From: Bradyrhizobium genosp. SA-3
GTDB taxonomy: Bacteria > Pseudomonadota > Alphaproteobacteria > Rhizobiales > Xanthobacteraceae
Assembly: GCF_004212635.1 (NCBI RefSeq)
Contig: NZ_PSRT01000021.1
Location: 1 to 64,000 of the forward strand
Reading direction: 5' to 3'
Length of the DNA: 64,000 nucleotides
The notes beneath the pieces are model-generated. The model ran no database searches. It saw only the letters and a program-made list of their open reading frames with translations, and was not told the DNA's origin. Position numbers and translations under genes: made by a program. Shown here piece after piece: positions 48,777 to 58,423 of the stretch (position 1 is the stretch's first letter; the number at the start of each line of letters is the position of its first letter).

Positions 48777-51144
48777 ATTGTCTGCCTCGCTGGCGCGTTT
48801 GGGCTGCGGGAGTGAGCTCGTCGAGAACGACGCCGACGAGCTTGCGCTCGGCGCGACCGAGCGCGGTCAAGATCTCTTCCAGGCTGTCGTTGATGTCGAG
48901 GCTGGTCGGCAGCACCGCCACCAGCGCGTCGGTTTCGTCCAGCAGCTTGCGGCCGCCGGCCGAGAGCGGCACCGCGGGGCCGTCGAGGATCACGAGATCA
49001 TAGCCGCCCGCGGCGCGCGCCTGTGCAATCGCTTTGCGGATGGCCTGAGTCGCCTTGCCGGCATCGCCCTCTGCGGCCGGCAGCACCGAGATGCCGTTGA
49101 CCGTCTTGATCTCGCGGGCGTCCTTGCTGCCGATCGAGAGCCAGCCGAGCCGGCTCGGTTCGCTCTTGCCGCGACGGTTGAGTTTGTTCGAGAGCGAGCG
49201 TGCCTGATGATCGGCATCGATCATCAGCACGCGGGCGCCATCGCGCGCGGCCGCCAGCGCGAAATTCAGCGCGGTCACGCTGCGCCCGGTGGTCTCGCCG
49301 GTACCGACGAGCGCGATGACCGGCATCGCCTTGCCGTCGGCCCGCCGGGCTACAGCAGTGCGCATGTCGCGCCAGGCATTGAGCAGCGTGGTCAGGGGAA
49401 AGCCGGGGCGCAGGGTCGGCCAGCCCAGCCGGGTGAGATCGACGCCGCCGCCCGTGGCGAGAATGGCGCCGAGCGTGTGAATGATGTCGGCCTCCTGGAG
49501 GCGTGCGATCAGCGGCTTTTCGATCAGGGGCTTCTCGACCATCGAAGGCTGTAACGGAGGTGCCGCAAGTTCCGGCGGAGCTTGCGCAACTTCCGGAGCC
49601 CGCGAAGCCTGCTGGGGCGGCGAGGCCTCCGAGGCCTCTGCAGCCCGCGCGCGCTGCGGAGCTCGCGGTGCATCCGGCGTCGGCGTGCGCTGTGGACGGG
49701 CAGGCGTCGGCGCCGCCGCACCGGCGAACAGGAGCTCGGCCGCAACGAACCAGCTTGACGCCGCGACCGCGCCGAAGATCAGGCCGATCATGGCGAACAG
49801 GCTCATCGCCGGCGGGAACGAGCGCCGCTGCGGCACCGTCGCTTCACCGATGACGCGGGCTGCGGAGGTATTCAGGCTCTCCTGCTCCTCGGTCTCGCGC
49901 GAACGCTTGAGGAAGGATTGATAGACGTCGCGGCTGGCGTCGGCCTCGCGTTCGAGCTCGCGCAGGCGGACTGCGGCCTGGCTGAGCAGGACGCTCTGCC
50001 GCTTCTGCGCTTCCAGCGCCCGGTTGAGCGAGGCTTCGAAGTCGCGGGCACGCGTCAGGTCGTTCTTGGCGGACTGGGCGAAGCGGTCGATTTCCTCGTT
50101 GATGGTGCGCTTGAGATCCTCGACCTGCTTCTCGGTCTGGCGCAGCGCCGGGTGGCGCGGGCCGAGCTCGCCGGCCTGCTCCGCATATTTCTTGCGGGCG
50201 TCGGCATATTGCGCGCGCAGGTTCGCAATGGTCGGCGATTGCAGCGCCTCGGGGATCGCGCCCGCATCCGCGGTCGTGCGCCGGCTCGCTTCAATCTGGT
50301 CGAGCCGCGCCTGCGCATCCATCGTCGCCGCGCGGGCCGCGGCCAACCGCTGGTTGCTGGCGGAGAGCTGCTGGTCGCTGATCAGCGCGTCCTGGGTGCC
50401 GACGAAATTGTTCTGGGCCTTGTAGGTGGCAAGCGCGGTCTCGGCGTTGCGCAGCCGCTCGCGCAGCTCCTTCAGTCGGCTGGAGAGATCACTGGTGGCG
50501 CGCCGTGCGGCCGAGGCTTGCGAGTTGCGGGATTCCGCGAGGTAGGCGTTCGTTAGCGTGTTGGCGAGCATCGCTGCTTTCGCTGGATCTATCGACCAGA
50601 CCTCGATGTCGACGATGAAGCTCTTCTCGGTCTTGCGGATCGTGATGTGCTTGTTCAGCGCGTCGAGCGCTGCGAGCTGGACTTCCTTCTTTTCCGCGGC
50701 CGAGGGCGCGCGGGGCTGAAGGCCGATCAGGCCAAGCAGCGACGACATCAGGCTCGTGCCCTCGCCGCCGCCGAATTCCGGATCCTTGTCGAGACCAGCT
50801 TGCTGAATGACCTGGAGCAGCACGCTATTGGAGGTGATCAGGCGCGCCTGGCTCTCCACAACCATGGACATGCCGGAGACGTCCTGGGCGCGCGGCGTGA
50901 GCTCGCGATCGACGAGCTGAAGCTCGCGTGGGTCGACATAGAGCTGGGCGGTGGCGGTGTAGCGGGGCGTCAGGCTCTTGCCGATGGTGACCGCAAGCGT
51001 CGCGCCGAGCAGGGCGGCCGCGGCTATCGCGACCTTTCGCCGCCAGAGCAGATTGGCGAGCTCCAGCACGCTGAAGCCGGCCTGAGGCTTCCGTTGCGGG
51101 GCCTCCGGTCTGGCCCGATCAATCGGCTGGTTATAGTCAAGCAT
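48769..51144 (-). CDS. Wzz/GumC-type polysaccharide co-polymerase with degenerate tyrosine-kinase domain
   Basis: A 791-residue protein. The N-terminal Wzz domain (ELANLLWRRKVAIAAAALLGATLAV, TM about 35-60; RYTATAQLYVDPRELQLVD) is followed by long periplasmic coiled coils (about 200-420) and a second TM (MSLFAMIGLIFGAVAASSWFVAAELL, about 445-470). A Pro/Ala-rich linker leads to a cytoplasmic P-loop domain (about 610-780). That domain has GTGETTGRSVTALNFALAAARDGARVLMIDADHQARS, where the Walker A Lys of active BY-kinases is Arg, and no C-terminal Tyr cluster (only one Tyr near the end). So it probably sets chain length or export rather than phosphorylating itself. First gene of the operon with WecG-like and GalE genes. 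Confidence 0.88.
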   Translation of the reverse strand: MLDYNQPIDRARPEAPQRKPQAGFSVLELANLLWRRKVAIAAAALLGATLAVTIGKSLTPRYTATAQLYVDPRELQLVDRELTPRAQDVSGMSMVVESQARLITSNSVLLQVIQQAGLDKDPEFGGGEGTSLMSSLLGLIGLQPRAPSAAEKKEVQLAALDALNKHITIRKTEKSFIVDIEVWSIDPAKAAMLANTLTNAYLAESRNSQASAARRATSDLSSRLKELRERLRNAETALATYKAQNNFVGTQDALISDQQLSASNQRLAAARAATMDAQARLDQIEASRRTTADAGAIPEALQSPTIANLRAQYADARKKYAEQAGELGPRHPALRQTEKQVEDLKRTINEEIDRFAQSAKNDLTRARDFEASLNRALEAQKRQSVLLSQAAVRLRELEREADASRDVYQSFLKRSRETEEQESLNTSAARVIGEATVPQRRSFPPAMSLFAMIGLIFGAVAASSWFVAAELLFAGAAAPTPARPQRTPTPDAPRAPQRARAAEASEASPPQQASRAPEVAQAPPELAAPPLQPSMVEKPLIEKPLIARLQEADIIHTLGAILATGGGVDLTRLGWPTLRPGFPLTTLLNAWRDMRTAVARRADGKAMPVIALVGTGETTGRSVTALNFALAAARDGARVLMIDADHQARSLSNKLNRRGKSEPSRLGWLSIGSKDAREIKTVNGISVLPAAEGDAGKATQAIRKAIAQARAAGGYDLVILDGPAVPLSAGGRKLLDETDALVAVLPTSLDINDSLEEILTALGRAERKLVGVVLDELTPAAQTRQRGRQYA

Positions 51145-51423
51145 GATCCCCAGCTTTCATTCCAACTGCCGCGGGCTGAGGGGTTACTCTTCGCTTTACG
51201 CCACGCACCCGGGATATAGGGGGCCAATCAGCGCAACAGGGAAAATTAACCATACTCATTGAGGGACTATTCACCGAAATGGCAAACAAAGCGTTTAAGC
51301 GCATGCCGCTCTTCGGCGCGTCGCCGCGACGCGGAGGTCCCCCAGAGATTAACGGTTCGTTACCGCGCGCAGCGTGGCCGCGAAGCTTCGCTTGTTGTGC
51401 GATCCGCTGCGCGCGCATGGCGG
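51145..51423. other. 279-base gap, likely promoter of the Wzz-wecG-galE operon
   Basis: No gene seen. More A+T-rich in the middle (51230-51300), with CAACAGGGAAAATTAACC and TTTAAGC. No clear palindrome. Both flanking genes are on the minus strand. Confidence 0.4.
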
Positions 51424-52224
51424 TCAGCTCTTCCGCAGGATGACGTGATAGTCGCCGCGACGGACGTCGGTGCCGCGCGGCAGCACCGCGTTCAGCACCG
51501 CGGCGCCGGCGTCGACCACGGCCGCAAACAGCGGCTTGCGCCGCCGCATCTCGGGATAGCGCGGGCTCTCGACTTCACGACGATAGATCATCTCGAGACC
51601 GTTGGCGGCCGCGAATGCTTCGAGCCTCGGCAGTGTCACCAGCGGATGGAAGAACGTCGGGAACGGCGGCTCGCCGGGCAGGCCGGCATCCTTGATGCCG
51701 CGGATGTTCCGGTAGAACCAGACGTGAAACCAGTGCGGCGAATATTTGGTAACTACGCCCGATAGCGAGCGGGGATTGGGCGCGCCAATCAGGATCATTC
51801 CGCCGCGCTTGAGCGCATCGCGGAAATTCAACAGTGCGGATTCGACGTCGGGAAGGTGTTCGATCACGTTGTAGCAGATCACGAGATCGAAGCTCTCTCG
51901 CCCGAAACGGTAAGTCTGAACGTCACCGAGGATCGCCTCGTCCGCGTAGGTATTGTTGCGGACCTGATCCTCGTCGATGTCGACGACGGTGATGTGGCTG
52001 CGGCCAGGCAATTCCGGCGGTAGAACGCTGCACGAGCCGCCGCCTGCTTCATAGATGGCGAGCCCGCCCTGCGGCAGCTCGCGGCGGAGCACGTCATGAA
52101 CTGCGAGCAGGCTGTCGCGGGCCTCGCCGGGGATCAGATCGTGCAGTGCCTGAGTGGGTGGAGTGGCCGCGGAGACATTGATTGCCGTGGCTGTCGCGAA
52201 ATCGATCGTCGCTGGCTTGTTCAT
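51424..52224 (-). CDS. class I SAM-dependent methyltransferase
   Basis: A 266-residue SAM methyltransferase of the Methyltransf_11/23 type. SAM motif I is AIYEAGGGSCSVLPPELPG, motif II region VVDIDEDQVRNN, and motif IV VICYNVIEHLPDVESALLNFRDALKRGGMILIGAPN. A long C-terminal part (from about 175, FYRNIRGIKDAGLPGEPPFP) may bind the acceptor. It lies inside the polysaccharide cluster, so probably methylates a sugar or lipid-linked intermediate; not proven. Confidence 0.88.
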   Translation of the reverse strand: MNKPATIDFATATAINVSAATPPTQALHDLIPGEARDSLLAVHDVLRRELPQGGLAIYEAGGGSCSVLPPELPGRSHITVVDIDEDQVRNNTYADEAILGDVQTYRFGRESFDLVICYNVIEHLPDVESALLNFRDALKRGGMILIGAPNPRSLSGVVTKYSPHWFHVWFYRNIRGIKDAGLPGEPPFPTFFHPLVTLPRLEAFAAANGLEMIYRREVESPRYPEMRRRKPLFAAVVDAGAAVLNAVLPRGTDVRRGDYHVILRKS

Positions 52225-52620
52225 GATTTTCTGACCGCGCTTGTTCTATTCAAATTTACAGGAAAAAACTCGCTCGCCCGAAGAGCAAATCTGATGCCGC
52301 GCCGCCTCACTGGTCGCAGTGCTTACGGTCGGGTTAATGCGTATGGGCGTTAACTACGGCATTGTTCATGTTGAGGCGTTGTCGGCGCGGTGGACCGCGA
52401 ATTGCACTATCACGCGTGCGACGTTTCGCAGCAGAAACACGCGAAGGCGGTCAAGTGCATGGTGTTGTGCCGAGATGATTGGAGGTCGCCGGCATTCGTC
52501 CTGCGCCCGTCGTTCATTTTGGGACGCATCTGTGCCGCGGCGATGTGCCGTCGCGGGACGGGGGCGATCCGCGCGATCGAAGCAGGGCTTTTTCAATATA
52601 TCTCGGACATCTAAGACGTC
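52225..52620. other. 396-base gap between divergent methyltransferase and glycosyltransferase genes
   Basis: No gene called; small open frames here (for example 52390-52614) lack coding bias and motifs. A GGTTAATGCG...GCGTTAAC stretch at about 52331-52354 is a partial inverted repeat. TATATC close to the glycosyltransferase start (about 52598-52606) could be part of a -10. Confidence 0.4.
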
Positions 52621-53649
52621 ATGACATTGATCCCGACAGACCTGTCCGCCACGCACATCGCGGACGTCGTGTGCGATCCCAACCGGGAAATCGTGGCGAG
52701 CTCCCGCGTCATCGACCTGTCGGTCGGCATCGTCGTCTGCATTCCCTGCTTCCGCCGTCCGCAGCATCTGCGGCTGACGCTGGACTCGCTGGCGAGCCAG
52801 CGTACCCCCCGCTCCTTTGCGGTCGTCATGGTCGAGAACGATGCTGCGCGGCGCGAGAGCGCGCCGGTCGCCGCGGAGTATCTCGCTGGCGGCAGGCTCC
52901 AGGGCATCTGCCTCGTCGAGAAGCGGCAGGGCAATTGCCACGCGATCAACGCCGCGTTCGAGACGGCGCAGGCGCTGTTTCCCGCCGCGACCCGCTTCCT
53001 GATGATCGACGACGACGAGATCGCCTCGCCCGATTGGCTCGAACTGATGGTTCGCACCGCGGAGGCGACCGGCGCCGACGTGGTCGGCGGGCCGGTGGTG
53101 CCGGTCTTCGACGACGACAGCCAGCCCTGGCTGTCGCGTCATCCCGCCTTCTGTCCTGCCTATGATTACAGCGGCGCGGTGCCGCTGATCTATGGCTGCG
53201 GCAATTGTCTGATCACGCGCGCGGTGTTCGAGCGGTTCGAGCGACCGGCCTTCGATCTGCGTTTCAATTTCCTCGGCGGCGGCGACTGCGATTTCTTCGT
53301 GCGGTGCCGCGATGCCGGCATGACATTCCACTGGACCGCGGAAGCGGTCATCGCCGAGACCGTGCCGCAGAGCCGCACCAGTCTCGGTTGGATCGCGAAA
53401 CGAGGCCTGCGCATCGGCGCGATCAATTATCGCGTGCAGTCCAAGGCCGCGCGGAGCGCGGCGGCGCGGATGCTGGTGTTTGCGCAGATGGTCGGACGGT
53501 TGCCGCTGTCGCTGGTGCGTGCGGCCAGTCTGCTGACGTCGTCGAGGACCGTCGTCGCGATGCATCCTGTGATGGTCGCGCTCGGCTCCGTGCTCGCGGC
53601 GTTCGGCATCGAGCCGAAGCCCTATGAAGCCTCGAAGATCATGTCCTGA
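52621..53649 (+). CDS. family 2 glycosyltransferase
   Basis: A 342-residue GT-A glycosyltransferase that moves a sugar from a nucleotide donor to a growing polysaccharide unit on the cytoplasmic face. Visible: IVVCIPCFRRPQHLRLTLDSLASQ, the DXD-like MIDDDEIASPDWLELM (about 122-135), GPVVPVF and FLGGGDCDFFVRCRDAG, a typical acceptor-side pattern. Two hydrophobic stretches near the C-terminus (MVGRLPLSLVRAASLLTSS and MHPVMVALGSVLAAFGI) may attach it to the membrane. Confidence 0.9.
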   Translation: MTLIPTDLSATHIADVVCDPNREIVASSRVIDLSVGIVVCIPCFRRPQHLRLTLDSLASQRTPRSFAVVMVENDAARRESAPVAAEYLAGGRLQGICLVEKRQGNCHAINAAFETAQALFPAATRFLMIDDDEIASPDWLELMVRTAEATGADVVGGPVVPVFDDDSQPWLSRHPAFCPAYDYSGAVPLIYGCGNCLITRAVFERFERPAFDLRFNFLGGGDCDFFVRCRDAGMTFHWTAEAVIAETVPQSRTSLGWIAKRGLRIGAINYRVQSKAARSAAARMLVFAQMVGRLPLSLVRAASLLTSSRTVVAMHPVMVALGSVLAAFGIEPKPYEASKIMS

Positions 53650-53664
53650 CGCAATGGTAGCGGG

Positions 53665-54690
53665 CTAGATGCCGAAACGGGCGAGGGCGACCCGGAGCGC
53701 GGAGCGCGGCAGCGATTTGAGCGACCGCCGGCCGACCATCCCAAGATAGGCGAAGGCTTCGCAATATCTGCCGAAGCGGACCGCCTGCATCGCCGAATAG
53801 GTGACGAGATGAATCTCGGCGGCCCGCCGCAGCGCGCCAGCCGTGCCTTCGGGCAGCCTCGCCAGGATCAGCCCGTCGTCGAAGACGCGCGCGACCGCCG
53901 GGAAGAAATCCTGCGGTGTCCGCACCGCCGCGTTCATCGTGTTGGCCGTGTGCAGGCGATAGTCGAGCAGGAGCTTTGGTGCGAACTCGAACTCGCCGAT
54001 CGCGGCAAGACGGCACCAGCAATGCCAATCCTCGCAATATTTGAGGGAGACGTCGAAGCCTCCGATGGCGCGGAAGGCCTCCGCACGGGTGAGCACGATG
54101 CCGCCATTGACGATGAAGTTGCCGGCCGCGAGCCGCGTCAGCACATCGCCGGACGGCTTGCGGCGTGCCTTCAGCAGATCGCGCCGGCCGATCTGACGTC
54201 CCTCGCTATCGATCGTGTTGTAGTCGCCATAGACGAGAACCGCGCGCGGAGCGCCGCGCGCTGCCGCCAGCAGTGCCGCCACTGCATCGGGACGCAGGCG
54301 GTCGTCGGCATCGAGGAAGAGCAGCCAATCCCCGATCGCCTGCCGTGCGCCGAGATTGCGCGCCGCCGACACCCCCGCGGAGTCGTTGTGTATCAGACGC
54401 AGCCGTGGATCACGCATGGCGCGAACGATCGCCACGGTGCCGTCGGTCGAGCCGTCGTCCACGACGATTACTTCGGTGACATCGCCTTGCGCGAGCGCGC
54501 TCGCGATGGTTTCACGGATATAGGCCGCGGCATTCTTGGCGGGAATCACGAGGGAGACCGACGCGCCCGGGTGCACCGGCAGCGGCGGGCGCGCCGCCGG
54601 CATCACGCGTGAGGCAGCCGGCAATTCGAGAACGTCGTCGGCGGTGATCAAGCTGCGGCTCGTCTTTAATGATCCGTTAACCAGGCGCAT
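53665..54690 (-). CDS. family 2 glycosyltransferase
   Basis: A 341-residue GT2 protein. Canonical GT-A pattern: VSLVIPAKNAAAYIRETIASALAQ, EVIVVDDGSTDGTVAIV, DSAGVSAARNLGARQA and the metal-binding FLDADDRLRPDAV (about 120-132), then CEDWHCWCRLAAIGEF. I take ATG 54690; an in-frame start at 54720 is possible. It is convergent with the glycosyltransferase at 52621, with a 15-base gap between the stops. Confidence 0.9.
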   Translation of the reverse strand: MRLVNGSLKTSRSLITADDVLELPAASRVMPAARPPLPVHPGASVSLVIPAKNAAAYIRETIASALAQGDVTEVIVVDDGSTDGTVAIVRAMRDPRLRLIHNDSAGVSAARNLGARQAIGDWLLFLDADDRLRPDAVAALLAAARGAPRAVLVYGDYNTIDSEGRQIGRRDLLKARRKPSGDVLTRLAAGNFIVNGGIVLTRAEAFRAIGGFDVSLKYCEDWHCWCRLAAIGEFEFAPKLLLDYRLHTANTMNAAVRTPQDFFPAVARVFDDGLILARLPEGTAGALRRAAEIHLVTYSAMQAVRFGRYCEAFAYLGMVGRRSLKSLPRSALRVALARFGI

Positions 54691-54983
54691 CCGCTGAGCT
54701 GGCAACGCCAACGATCGCAACCTCGGCCGCTGCGGATGATACTCGTATTACGGTCAAATCATTGCGCGGAAGGCCTGGGTGGTGCCGGTTTCGTGGATTA
54801 GCGTTAAGCCGCCGGCATTAAGCTTGTGGCAATTCGCAAGGAGTGCGACAGGGCTGCTCGGTTGCAGAAGATGCCATCGCCCGCATGCTGGTTGACGGGC
54901 GGTTAACGGGGATTGGTTAAGGTCTTCAGCTTCCCTTGAATGTCGCTTTGACCTTCCATCGGCTTCGTCACCTGCCTTGAGCC
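54691..54983. other. 293-base divergent promoter region of the polysaccharide cluster
   Basis: Between the minus-strand glycosyltransferase and the plus-strand O-antigen ligase-like gene. No gene. GGTTAACGGGGATTGGTTAAGG (about 54901-54922) contains two GGTTAA words; related GTTAA words occur in the gaps at 52331 and 51250. Confidence 0.4.
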
Positions 54984-56348
54984 ATGAATCGCAGCTTGGA
55001 TCGCAGCGCCGCTGACATGACTGACGTCGAGAGCCGATCGTTCGGCCGCGTCCTGCGCGATGGGCTCGCGGGGCTGAACGCCGTGCAGGCGGCGCGCTGT
55101 CTCGTCGCCGTCACGGCGCTGCTGCTGGTGCTGGTCACGCTGGATCCCTTCCCGGATCTGCGCAGCCCCGATGCCGCCACCGCCGTCGGCGGACGAATGG
55201 CGCTGACCTACGTCTCCTTCGGCCTCTTGGCTGCGGTCGCGATGCTGCTCGCCGCCGCCACCGACGGTCTCTCGCTGAAGACCCTGGTGACCCCGCTGCA
55301 TCTCTGTCTCGTCGGTTGGCTGTTGATCAACATCGCCTTCTCCGAGAGCCGCGGCGTTTCGCTCCAGCGCTTCGTGCTCGCGGTGAGCGTGACGTCGCTC
55401 GCCGTGCTCCTGCCGCTATTGCCGCCGACGCAGCGCAGCTTCAACCTGTGCCTCGGCGGTGCCGCGCTCGCGCTGCTCATGCTGGGCTATCTCGGCGTCT
55501 TCCTCGCGCCGCAATATTCGATCCACACCGCGTTCGACATCACCGAGCCGCAGCTTGCCGGCGACTGGCGCGGCAGCTTTGGTCACAAGAATGTCGCCTC
55601 GCCCGTGATGACCATCCTGGTCTATGTCGGCATCTACCTTTGCGCCGTCGGCTCGTTCGTGATGGGCCCGGCGATCGCCGCGCTGGCGGGCATCTTCCTG
55701 ATCTTCACCGGCGGCAAGACATCCTCGGTGCTGTGCCTCGCAATCTACGCGCTGGCGTCGCTGGTCTACGTCACGCGCAGCCTGTGGCTGAAGCGGATCA
55801 TCTGCTTCGTGCCGCTGATCGTGATGAACCTGCTGACGGTCGGCAGCGTCTTGAGTCCGGCGCTCGGCGCCATGACGCGGCTGCTTCCGCTCGATCCGAC
55901 CTTCACCGGCCGCTCCGCCATCTGGGAATTCGCGCTCGCAGCCGTCGCCGAGAAGCCGATCATCGGCCACGGCTATGCGGCCTTCTGGGACGACGTGAGC
56001 GAGCGGCAGACCGCCCAAGGTGCCGAATGGGCGACGACTGCGGCACACAGCCACAACAGCTATCTCGATCTCGCGGTCACCATCGGTCTGTCGGGGCTGC
56101 TGCTCGTGATCCTCGTCTTCGTGCTCGCGCCGCTTGGCAATTTCCAGTCGGCCCAGGCGCACAACCGTAGTAGCGCGCTGGCAAAGCTGTTCCTGACCGT
56201 GTGGCTGTTCGGCCTGTATTACGGAGCAACCGAGACCTTCCTGCTCGAACGACAGAGCCCGATCTGGTTCATGTTCGTCCTCGCCGTGGCCGGCCTGCAC
56301 TTCCTGGCCAGGTTCCAGTGTGTCGGGCAGGTGGAACCTGAGCGTTGA
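54984..56348 (+). CDS. O-antigen ligase/polymerase-family membrane protein
   Basis: A 454-residue integral membrane protein with about 11-12 helices and the Wzy/WaaL/ExoQ family layout. Helices run from about 35 to 240, then a large periplasmic loop (about 300-350) with the Wzy_C pattern LTGRSAIWEFALAAVAEKPIIGHGYAAFWDD and HSHNSYLDLAVTIGLSGLLLVI, where the His pairs correspond to the ligase/polymerase active region. Expected to polymerise repeat units or attach them to a lipid carrier. Next to glycosyltransferases and a CelD-like acetyltransferase. Confidence 0.92.
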   Translation: MNRSLDRSAADMTDVESRSFGRVLRDGLAGLNAVQAARCLVAVTALLLVLVTLDPFPDLRSPDAATAVGGRMALTYVSFGLLAAVAMLLAAATDGLSLKTLVTPLHLCLVGWLLINIAFSESRGVSLQRFVLAVSVTSLAVLLPLLPPTQRSFNLCLGGAALALLMLGYLGVFLAPQYSIHTAFDITEPQLAGDWRGSFGHKNVASPVMTILVYVGIYLCAVGSFVMGPAIAALAGIFLIFTGGKTSSVLCLAIYALASLVYVTRSLWLKRIICFVPLIVMNLLTVGSVLSPALGAMTRLLPLDPTFTGRSAIWEFALAAVAEKPIIGHGYAAFWDDVSERQTAQGAEWATTAAHSHNSYLDLAVTIGLSGLLLVILVFVLAPLGNFQSAQAHNRSSALAKLFLTVWLFGLYYGATETFLLERQSPIWFMFVLAVAGLHFLARFQCVGQVEPER

Positions 56349-56465
56349 CACCTTGTCGCAGCGGGCCGCTCGAGTGGCATCGCTTAACGATAAGCAGCGA
56401 CGTTACTTGTGGTTGCGACAAAACATAATCTATCTGGAAACACGCAGTAATCGTATGTCCCGCGG

Positions 56466-57599
56466 ATGACGTTCCTCAGCGTCGAGCAATCAGAAGGTCG
56501 GGTGTCGAGCACGCCGGGAATCGCGGTCGATTTCATGCGTGACTGGCGGCTCGCTGCTCTGCGCCTGAGCGCAGGCCATCGCACCGCGTTCCAGCGCGGC
56601 TACTGGCTCGGCGCCTGGTATGAGGCGTTCCACGATCTCGCACCGCTGATCGCCGTGATTACCGATGCTGCGACCGGCAAGGACATCGCACTTGTGCCGA
56701 TGATCAGCCATGTCAGGCGCGGCATCCGTGTGGTCGAATTTGCCGATCTCGGCGTCTCCGACAACAACGCGCCGATCCTGTCGCTTGACGCGGATGCGAC
56801 CGATGCCATCGGCAAGGCATTGATCGACGCGCTGCGCGTCTTGCCCGACGGCTTCGATCTGCTGCGCCTGAGGAAGATGCCGGCCCAAATCGGCGGCAAG
56901 CCGAATCCGCTGGTGTCGCTCGGCCGGATCGGATCCTCCTCGCTCAACGGCAATCTCGTGCTGATGGGCGAGGACTATGAAGATTACCAGGCCTTGATCA
57001 AGCGCATGCAGATGCCGCGCTGCTGGCGCGTGTTCAGCCGTCACGCCGGCGCGCGGTTCGAAATCGCCACGGACGTCGCCCGCGCGCATGAACTGCTGGA
57101 CGTGATGGATGTGCAGCAGCAGGCGCGCATGCGAAAGCTCGGCTCGCCATTTGTGCTCAACGACGAGACCCATGCGCGATTCTACCGCGAGGTCGCCCGC
57201 CAAGGCGTCGCGGAAGGCTACGCCGTCGTCTCGGCGCTGGTCTGCGACGACGGCGTCGTCGCCACTTCGCTCGGCGTCAGGCAAGGCGCGACTTACTACC
57301 TGCTTCGCATCAGTCACGCCGGCGAATCATGGTCGAGCTGCTCGCCGGGGCTGCTCGTCACAGAGCGCACCATGGCGGCGCTGCATGCACGGGGCGTGCG
57401 CCGTTTCGATCTCAGCATCGGCAACCAGGACTACAAGCGCCGCTTCGGCGCTCAGAAGGTCGCGCTGACCGATGTCAGCGTCGCGCTGTCCTGGCGCGGT
57501 TTGCCCTATGCATGGCGTGACCATGCCGCGCAGGGCCTGCGCCGTCACCCCAGGCTCGCCGCCTTTGCGGCGCGGGCGATGGGCAAGGGGACACGCTGA
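56466..57599 (+). CDS. CelD/BcsL-type GNAT acetyltransferase
   Basis: A 377-residue double-GNAT (Acetyltransf_6) protein, the family annotated as acetyltransferase involved in cellulose biosynthesis and related to FemAB. Visible: AFQRGYWLGAWYEAFHDLAPLIAVI, ALVPMISHVRRGIRVVEFADLGVSDNNAPIL and, in the C-terminal half, GVRQGATYYLLRISHAGESWSSCSPGLLVTERTMAALHARGVRRFDLSIGNQDYKRRFGAQKVALTDV. Likely acylates a sugar or an amine of the polysaccharide. 117 bases after the ligase-like gene, same strand, probably the same unit. Confidence 0.9.
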   Translation: MTFLSVEQSEGRVSSTPGIAVDFMRDWRLAALRLSAGHRTAFQRGYWLGAWYEAFHDLAPLIAVITDAATGKDIALVPMISHVRRGIRVVEFADLGVSDNNAPILSLDADATDAIGKALIDALRVLPDGFDLLRLRKMPAQIGGKPNPLVSLGRIGSSSLNGNLVLMGEDYEDYQALIKRMQMPRCWRVFSRHAGARFEIATDVARAHELLDVMDVQQQARMRKLGSPFVLNDETHARFYREVARQGVAEGYAVVSALVCDDGVVATSLGVRQGATYYLLRISHAGESWSSCSPGLLVTERTMAALHARGVRRFDLSIGNQDYKRRFGAQKVALTDVSVALSWRGLPYAWRDHAAQGLRRHPRLAAFAARAMGKGTR

Positions 57600-57649
57600 A
57601 GCGGCATTCCCGAACGAGAATGCCGCCGCTATCGCATCAGCCGTGCAGC

Positions 57650-58249
57650 TCAGCCGTGTAGTTTCCTGGCGGTCTCCGCGATCTGGCGGCCCTGATAGCG
57701 CGCGCCGGCGAGTTCGTTGGCGCTTGGCTGGCGGCTGCCGTCGCCGCCGGTGATCGTGGTGGCGCCGTAGGGCGCGCCGCCGGTGACCTCGTCGAGCTTC
57801 ATCTGGCCGGCGAAGCCGTAGTTCATGCCGACGACGACCATGCCGAAATGCAGCAGGTTAGTGATGATCGAGAACAGCGTCGTCTCCTGCCCACCGTGCT
57901 GGGTCGCACTTGACGTGAAGGCGCCGCCGACCTTGCCGTGCAGCGCGCCCTTGGCCCAGAGCCCGCCGGCCTGGTCGAGGAAGTTGGCCATCTGCGAGGC
58001 CATGCGGCCGAAGCGGGTGCCGGTGCCGACGATGATCGCGTCGTAATTGGTGAGGTCTTCGATCTTGGCGACGGGCGCCGCCTGATCGAGCTTGTAATGG
58101 GAGGCTTTTGCGACCTCGGCCGGCACCAGCTCCGGCACGCGCTTGATATCGACAGTGGCGCCGGCCTCGCGCGCGCCTTCGGCAACGGCTTTCGCCATCG
58201 CCTCGATGTGGCCATAGGCGGAGTAATAGAGGACGAGAACTTTGGTCAT
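57650..58249 (-). CDS. wrbA: NAD(P)H:quinone oxidoreductase, WrbA family
   Basis: A 199-residue flavodoxin-like enzyme that binds FMN and reduces quinones by two electrons, avoiding semiquinone radicals. Family stretches: [89 protein letters not shown] 58249 begins the flavodoxin fold; a longer frame upstream passes through a repeat. Last gene of the SDR-pirin-WrbA set. Confidence 0.95.
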   Translation of the reverse strand: MTKVLVLYYSAYGHIEAMAKAVAEGAREAGATVDIKRVPELVPAEVAKASHYKLDQAAPVAKIEDLTNYDAIIVGTGTRFGRMASQMANFLDQAGGLWAKGALHGKVGGAFTSSATQHGGQETTLFSIITNLLHFGMVVVGMNYGFAGQMKLDEVTGGAPYGATTITGGDGSRQPSANELAGARYQGRQIAETARKLHG

Positions 58250-58290
58250 GGGTGGTCTCCGTTGGGATCGATGTTGAATGAATGTTGGGT

Positions 58291-58413
58291 CGTCATGCCC
58301 GGGCTTGTTCCGGGCATCCACGTACTTGTTTCCGTGCAGAGAGGCGTGGATGGCCGGGACATAGGCGAGCGGAAGCGACGCCGTCCTTCGCACGGCTATG
58401 CCCGGCCATGACG
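58291..58413. repeat. palindromic repeat, CGTCATGCCCGGG type
   Basis: Left arm CGTCATGCCCGGGCTTGTTCCGGGCAT with CCACG; right arm ATGCCCGGCCATGACG. Inner arms CATCCACG/CGTGGATG also pair. It lies between wrbA and the pirin gene, which are on the same strand, so their shared transcript would contain a long hairpin. Distinct family from the others. Confidence 0.8.
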
Positions 58414-58423
58414 GAGAGCGTAG

